A DNA stretch of 64,000 nt from JAKAWQ01 sp963840545 (lineage in GTDB: Bacteria; Pseudomonadota; Alphaproteobacteria; Acetobacterales; Acetobacteraceae): positions 124,001 through 188,000 of the forward strand of contig CAWIZE010000001.1 in the NCBI GenBank assembly GCA_963840545.1. Direction: 5' to 3'. Shown here piece by piece: positions 57,876-64,000 of this stretch. The number at the start of each line of letters is the position of its first letter. Within the stretch, counting starts at the first letter, position 1. The notes below the pieces were generated by a model, which searched no databases, was not told the origin of the DNA, and saw only the letters and a program-made list of their open reading frames with translations. Position numbers and translations under genes: made by a program.

Positions 57876-58796
57876 ATGAAAGAGCATGTCACCGTCTGTG
57901 AAGTGGGCCCGCGCGACGGGCTGCAGATGGCCAGGTCCATCATGCCGACCGCGACCAAGGCGCGCTGGATCGCCGCGATCGCCGGCGCCGGCGTGCGGGA
58001 GATCGAGGTCGGCAGCTTCGTGCCGCCGAAGCTGATCCCGCAGATGGCGGACACCGAGGAGATCGTGCGCGCCGCTCTCGCGGTGCCGGGCCTCACGGTG
58101 TTTGCCCTGGTGCCCAATCTCAAGGGGGCGCAGCGCGCCTATGCGGCCGGGGTGCACGGCATCGGGATTCCGGTCTCGGTGAGCGACGGGCACAGCCGCG
58201 CCAACACCAACAAGAGCACCGAGGAACAAATCGCGGAGGTGGGCCGCATCGTCGCCTGGCTCGGCACGCAGGAGCGGGCTGTCCGCGTGGAGCCGGGCTG
58301 CGCCACGGCCTTCGGCTGCTCGATCGATGGCGTGGTGCCGGTGGACCGCGTGGTGCGCGTCGCCGCCGCCCTGGTGGAGGCCGGCGCGGATGCGGTCGTA
58401 TTGGCCGATACGGTGGGCTACGGCCATCCGGAGCAGGTGCGTACGCTGGTGCGCGCCGTGAGGGGGGCCGTCGGCGACAAGCTGACCAAGCTGCACCTGC
58501 ACGACACGATGGGGCTCGGCCTCGCCAATGCGCTGGCGGGCGTGGAGGAGGGGATCCGCAGCTTCGATTCCGCGCTGGCCGGGCTCGGCGGCTGCCCGTT
58601 CGCGCCGGGTGCCTCCGGCAATATCGTCACCGAGGACCTCGTCTTCATGCTGGAGAGCATGGGGTTCGACAGCGGCATCGATCTGGCCAGGCTGATCGCG
58701 GCGCGCGGCCTGCTGGCGGAGGGCGTGCCGGGAGAGCCGCTCCACGGCCAGGTGCCGAAGGCCGGCATTCCGAGGACCTTCCGCGCCGCTGCCTAG
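57876..58796 (+). CDS. Hydroxymethylglutaryl-CoA lyase family protein
   Basis: A 306-residue TIM-barrel lyase. The ATG at 57876 follows GGAGG. Key motifs: EVGPRDGLQ (metal and substrate arginine), VEPGCATAFGC, HLHDTMGLGLANAL (metal histidines) and GLGGCPFAPGASGN with the catalytic cysteine. It cleaves a 3-hydroxy-3-methyl acyl-CoA to acetyl-CoA plus a keto acid. As last enzyme of the cluster it would carry out the final carbon-carbon cleavage. Its TAG stop is the first CTAG of an inserted repeat element. Confidence 0.88.
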   Translation: MKEHVTVCEVGPRDGLQMARSIMPTATKARWIAAIAGAGVREIEVGSFVPPKLIPQMADTEEIVRAALAVPGLTVFALVPNLKGAQRAYAAGVHGIGIPVSVSDGHSRANTNKSTEEQIAEVGRIVAWLGTQERAVRVEPGCATAFGCSIDGVVPVDRVVRVAAALVEAGADAVVLADTVGYGHPEQVRTLVRAVRGAVGDKLTKLHLHDTMGLGLANALAGVEEGIRSFDSALAGLGGCPFAPGASGNIVTEDLVFMLESMGFDSGIDLARLIAARGLLAEGVPGEPLHGQVPKAGIPRTFRAAA

Positions 58797-58900
58797 AGCG
58801 CGATGACCGAAGGTGGAATCACCGCAGGTCTGAATCACGCGATCAAACAATGACCGAGAGAGCGCGATGGACGAGCGCCAGCGATCTCATCCCGCTCCAG
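58793..58900 (+). repeat. ~108-bp palindromic-ended repeat, copy A
   Basis: Begins CTAGAGCGCGATGACC and ends TCTCATCCCGCTCCAG; the ends are an imperfect inverted repeat. Copy B (60504-60609) is the same sequence inverted, with few differences. It sits directly at the end of the lyase gene and supplies its stop codon. Confidence 0.85.
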
Positions 58901-58955
58901 ATCAATATGGCTCTGGCCGGCAAAACCGTGAAATTGATCGCCAAAACCGGGGCTG

Positions 58956-58984
58956 GCGCGTGATGATCAAAGATCGTCACGCGC
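58956..58984. terminator. Strong hairpin downstream of repeat A
   Basis: Arms GCGCGTGATGATC and GATCGTCACGCGC pair over 13 positions with one G-T, around an AAA loop. There is no T-run; it may end the acyl-CoA operon transcript or belong to the HTH-citrate synthase leader. Confidence 0.5.
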
Positions 58985-59098
58985 TCGCCGTCGCGGCCCG
59001 GCCGTGCGGGCGTCCCGCGCGTCGTGCTACAGGAAGTGTCAACACCCCGCACGTGCCACCCAGCATCACGAGCCGGCGGGGAAAAGGGGAGGTCAATC

Positions 59099-60517
59099 GT
59101 GCCGAACCAACACGGCCCAAACCAGCACGACATGAGCACGGCTCGGTCGAACGACTATCTCACGCGTGCGGAAGCGCTGGCGCTGCTGCAGATCAAGCTG
59201 CAGACGCTCTATGCCTATGTCAGCCGCGGGTGGATCAGGAGCACCCCTCACGGCGCCGCCGGCCGGCGGCTCTATGCCCGGCTCGATGTGGAGCGGGTGA
59301 AGGCGCGCGCCGATGCGCGGCGCGGCCATGCCCCCGTTGCCGCGGGCGCAATGCGCTGGGGCGATCCGATCATCCCGAGCACGATCACCGAGATCACCGA
59401 TGCGGGCCCGCGCTATCGCGGCATTCCGGCCCTCGACCTCGCCTGCCAGGCGCCGGGCTTCGAGCGGGTTGCCGAACATCTCTGGGCCGCGCGCGATGCG
59501 GCCGCGCATCCGTGGCGGCCCTGCCAGCAGACGCTCCGGTTCGCCGATGCGCTGGCGCTGGCGGGGCAAACCGATCCGCGGCGCGAGCTGGTCCGCTTCC
59601 TTGCCGACGTGGCGCTCTCGTTCCGGCGCGAACCGCGCCGCCGGGCCGTCGGCGCCGAGTTCCTGCCCGGCGAAGCACGCTGCCTGATCGCAACGATGGC
59701 GCACTGCCTGTGGCATCTGCAGGCGCTGACGCCGCCGCGGCGCACGCCGCAGCAGGACAGCATCGCGACCACGCTGCTGGCGTGCCTGGGTACCCCGCTC
59801 ACGCCGCCCGGCGCCGCCGCGATCAACACGGCGCTGATCCTCTGCGCCGACCACGAGCTGGCTCAGGCGACGTTCGTCGCCCGCATTGCCGCCTCGGCCG
59901 GCGCGGACCTCGGCGAATGCATCGGTGCCGCGATCCTGACCCAGACCGGCATGACGGCGGCGCGCTCCTATGAGCGTGCCGAGGACTTCCTGCGCAGTTG
60001 CCGGAGCCCGGCGCAGGCCCATCAGCGCTTCGCCGAGCAAAGCAGGGCCAATCGCAGCCCTCCGGGCTTCAATCATCCGCTCTATCCGGGCGGCGACCCG
60101 CGGGCCGCCCGCCTTGTCGAGACGGCAAGGCGCTGCGGCACAGCGAGCCGCACGACCGATCTGCTCTACTTGGTGCTCGATATCGCGGCCGGGTTCGGAT
60201 ACCTGCCCAGCCTCGAGGCCGGCCTCACGGTGCTCGCCTGTGCGCTCGGATTGCCCCCGCGCAGCCCGTGCGGGCTCTTCGTCGTCGGGCGCATCGCCGG
60301 TTGGGTTGCGCACGTGATGGAGCAGCGGCTCTCGGGCGAGCTGCTCCGGCCGCGGGCGCAGTACACGCCCGCGATGCCGCCCCCGGCGGCGACCTACCGG
60401 AGCGCGGGGGAACCGCTCGACCCGGGCAGGTCCGCCATGCCCCCGACGGCGCATTACGGGAAAAGAGACCGCCCGGTCACGGAGCCCTCGCACGCAGCGT
60501 CGCCTAGAGCGGGATGA
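59099..60517 (+). CDS. Citrate synthase family protein with N-terminal HTH
   Basis: 472 residues. The GTG at 59099 follows AGGGGAGG. Residues ~15-70 form an excisionase/MerR-like helix-turn-helix (YLTRAEALALLQIKLQTLYAY, then RRLYARLDVERVKARAD). The rest is a divergent citrate synthase: TEITDAGPRYRGIPALDLA, INTALILCADHELAQATFVAR with the conserved His, and RIAGWVAHVMEQRLSGELLRPRAQY near the end. Such fusions may be metabolite-sensing regulators or true synthases; the lyase nearby makes acetyl-CoA. The last four codons lie in repeat copy B. Confidence 0.8.
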   Translation: MPNQHGPNQHDMSTARSNDYLTRAEALALLQIKLQTLYAYVSRGWIRSTPHGAAGRRLYARLDVERVKARADARRGHAPVAAGAMRWGDPIIPSTITEITDAGPRYRGIPALDLACQAPGFERVAEHLWAARDAAAHPWRPCQQTLRFADALALAGQTDPRRELVRFLADVALSFRREPRRRAVGAEFLPGEARCLIATMAHCLWHLQALTPPRRTPQQDSIATTLLACLGTPLTPPGAAAINTALILCADHELAQATFVARIAASAGADLGECIGAAILTQTGMTAARSYERAEDFLRSCRSPAQAHQRFAEQSRANRSPPGFNHPLYPGGDPRAARLVETARRCGTASRTTDLLYLVLDIAAGFGYLPSLEAGLTVLACALGLPPRSPCGLFVVGRIAGWVAHVMEQRLSGELLRPRAQYTPAMPPPAATYRSAGEPLDPGRSAMPPTAHYGKRDRPVTEPSHAASPRAG

Positions 60518-60609
60518 GATCGCGTGCGCTCATCCATCCCGCTCTTGGTCATTGTTTTATCGCGTGATTCAGACCTGCGGTGATTCCACCTTCGGTCATC
60601 ACGCTCTAG
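60504..60609 (-). repeat. ~106-bp palindromic-ended repeat, copy B (inverted)
   Basis: The reverse complement of copy A with few differences, including the core GACCGAAGGTGGAATCACC and TCTGAATCACGCGAT. It begins CTAGAGCGGGATGA and ends CGCTCTAG on the plus strand. It supplies the stop codon of the upstream HTH-citrate synthase. Confidence 0.85.
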
Positions 60610-60702
60610 TGCCCGATCGCAGAGTTTCGTCACTCGCGCAGCGATCACGAAACGCCGCGTTACGCGGGCACTTGGACAAGCACCTAGGTGCGGGCTTTCT
60701 AT

Positions 60703-60728
60703 GAAAGCTGGCACTGAAAGCTGGCACT
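60703..60728. repeat. 13-bp tandem duplication
   Basis: GAAAGCTGGCACT occurs twice, perfectly, between repeat B and the gshB end. Confidence 0.75.
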
Positions 60729-60780
60729 GGGCTGCGACCGGCGCGCCGCGTGGTCGCGCAAAATCCGCGATGTCCGCCGC

Positions 60781-60816
60781 GGCCGGAGATCAGCGCATGG
60801 CCGGAGATCAGCGCAT
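60781..60816 (-). repeat. 18-bp tandem duplication over the gshB stop
   Basis: GGCCGGAGATCAGCGCAT occurs twice, perfectly. The gshB stop lies in the second copy and is duplicated in the first. Confidence 0.85.
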
Positions 60817-61774
60817 GGAAAGACGCCCCTCGACGCGGTCCCAGATCGTGGCCTCGAGATGGACGCCCGTGAACCGCGCCACCTCCTGCAGGCCGGTCGG
60901 CGAGGTGACGTTGATCTCGGTGAGCCAGTCGCCGATCACGTCGATGCCGACGAAGATCAGCCCTTGGGCGCGCAAGGTGGGGCCGATGCGGGCGCAAATC
61001 TCGCGATCGCGCGCGCTGAGCACCGTCGGCTCGGGCCGGGCGCCGACATGCATGTTCGCGCGCGCCTCGCCGCTGGCGGGCACGCGGTTGATGGCGCCGA
61101 GCGGCTCGCCGTCCACCAGGATGATGCGCTTGTCACCGGTGCGCACGGCCGGTTCGTAGCGCTGCAGCATCAGCGGCTCGCGCGTGCGCGCGAAATGCAT
61201 CTCGAGCACGGCGTTGAAGTTCTCGTCGTCCGGGCGGATGCGGAACACGCCCGCCCCGCCATTGCCGAACAGCGGCTTGATGACGATCTCGCCGTGCTCG
61301 GCGCGAAAGGCCCGCATCGCGGCCACGTCCCAGCTCACCAGAGTCGGCGGCATCAGCTCGGGAAAATGCGTCACGAGCAGCTTCTCGGGCGCATTGCGCA
61401 CCGCGCGCGGATCGTTCACCACGAGTGTGCCCGGCTGGATATGCTCGAGCAGGTGCGTCGCCGTGATGTAGGCGAGATCGAAGGGCGGGTCCTGGCGCAT
61501 CAGCACCACGTCCATCGCCCCGAGATCGATCACCTCCTCGGGGCCGAGGCGGGCGGTCTCCGCGGGCGGACGCGCCACATCAATCCGCCGGGCGCGCGCC
61601 ACCAGCTGCAGCGCCTCGCCGGCGCAGCTGAACGCGAGGTCCCGCACTTCGTAGTGCCACAGGAGATGACCGCGTGCCTGGGCCTCGAGCATCAGCACGA
61701 AGGTGGAATTCGGCGTCGGGGTTGATGGACGCGAGCGGGTCCATCTGCACCGCGACCTTGAGCGGGCGGGTCAT
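60808..61774 (-). CDS. gshB: Glutathione synthetase, frameshifted near its start
   Basis: ATG 61774 opens MTRPLKVAVQMDPLASINPDA, the exact family start. The next residues appear in the neighbouring frame as NSTFVLMLEAQARGHLLWHYEV and continue for 300 residues to 60808. One base fewer at ~61711 joins the frames. The ATP-grasp body has VNDPRAVRNAPEKLL, KPLFGNGGAGVF, RIILVDGEPLGAINRVP and INVTSPTGLQEV. The enzyme adds glycine to gamma-glutamylcysteine. Because glutathione synthesis is rarely lost in alphaproteobacteria, a sequencing or assembly error is the simplest reading. The end lies in an 18-bp tandem duplication that copies the stop codon. Confidence 0.85.
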
Positions 61775-61798
61775 GCGGGAGGGGCGTGCGCTGTTCGT

Positions 61799-63658
<1,860 letters not shown>

Positions 63659-63714
63659 CGTCGCCTCCTCGCTCGCGGGCATCGGGAAGGGAGGGGATTC
63701 TGCTTGTCGATATC

Positions 63715-63835
63715 CCGTCCCTCCGCCGGCATGACCCGGTTCAGGTTCGCAGGGTCACCGCGCTGTCCGCGTTGCAACGCAAATGCGGGCCGGCGGTATC
63801 TCAGCCCCCTGACGGGGCTCCCCTCGGTCGGTCGA
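63715..63835 (-). promoter_or_regulatory. TPP riboswitch (THI element)
   Basis: On the minus strand GGGGCTGAGATACCGCC is followed after a variable stem by GAACCTGAACCGGGT and ATGCCGGCGGAGGGA. These are the conserved J2/3 and J4/5 core sequences of the thiamine-pyrophosphate riboswitch. Its position just upstream of thiC confirms the assignment; in proteobacteria it usually acts on translation or premature termination. Confidence 0.95.
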
Positions 63836-64000
63836 GGATCGGTGCTCACCCCGGGCATGTCAATGCCTACCCGTGGGGGCTGCCCATAGGCCCGCCCTTT
63901 AGGGCCACCCGCCGCACCGGGGAAGATTGCGGAAAGTTATTGTGCATGGCCGGAGGACAAGACATTATCTTGGCGCAATCCGCGCCCGGGCGCGGCATGG
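63836..64000. other. Window edge upstream of the riboswitch
   Basis: 165 bases contain the thiC promoter region. A TTGACA at ~63856-63861 (minus strand) is a possible -35 without a clear -10. No gene can be supported before the window ends. Confidence 0.4.

Overview
The window is high-GC DNA with closely packed, often overlapping genes. The gene content points to an alphaproteobacterium, plausibly of the Acetobacteraceae/Rhodospirillales side: DUF6489 and DUF6356 proteins, HTH-citrate synthase, HcnABC-like dehydrogenase, GshB, and thiC behind a TPP riboswitch. This placement is inference from gene content and was not tested by search. No tRNA, rRNA, CRISPR array, transposase or phage gene was seen.

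Layout. (1) 1-11872: a nitrogen/amino-acid catabolic locus with the C-terminal part of a HyuA-like hydantoinase, an SDR, a dihydropyrimidinase-like amidohydrolase, a polar amino-acid ABC transporter, a three-gene HcnABC-like dehydrogenase, a DHDPS-family lyase and a GntR/FCD regulator. A GTATAC palindrome lies between the divergent transcription units. (2) 12024-25758: a CBS-domain gene behind a perfect FNR-type box, CorA, an AI-2E-type permease, a radical SAM protein with a CCAEP tail coupled to DUF169, an unknown alpha/beta-fold protein, a lipoprotein, DUF1028 with a peptide-type ABC transporter that lacks ATPases, DUF6489, a NUDIX hydrolase and a small exported protein. (3) 25977-33906: a copper-handling island (Cys- and Met-rich small proteins, a peroxiredoxin with its active site deleted, multicopper oxidase, DUF411, CopC, CopD, a DsbD/ScsB-like protein, SCO). 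(4) 34079-40000: methyltransferase, two dehydrogenases, CYTH protein, split ChrA, Lrp regulator, DUF6356. (5) 40341-51328: two sugar-type ABC importers with an LVIVD-repeat protein on the opposite strand between them. (6) 52023-58796: MFS carrier, four hotdog-fold (MaoC-like) genes, two class III CoA-transferases and an HMG-CoA-lyase family enzyme, which together look like an acyl-CoA pathway for a branched or dicarboxylic acid. (7) 58793-63835: an HTH-citrate synthase gene bracketed by an inverted pair of ~106-bp repeats, then gshB and riboswitch-controlled thiC on the minus strand.

Two features run through the window. First, short tandem duplications (units of 11-24 bp, mostly 14-16, 2-4 copies) sit at gene starts, gene ends, signal peptides and junctions at about twenty places, and often duplicate a start or stop codon. 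In two places this makes a chain of ATGA overlaps through 4-5-codon micro-ORFs. Second, five otherwise well-conserved genes each carry one apparent single-base frameshift. This may be genuine decay, slippage or assembly error, and only resequencing can tell. No wholly new system was identified; the repeat behaviour at gene junctions is the least ordinary signal.
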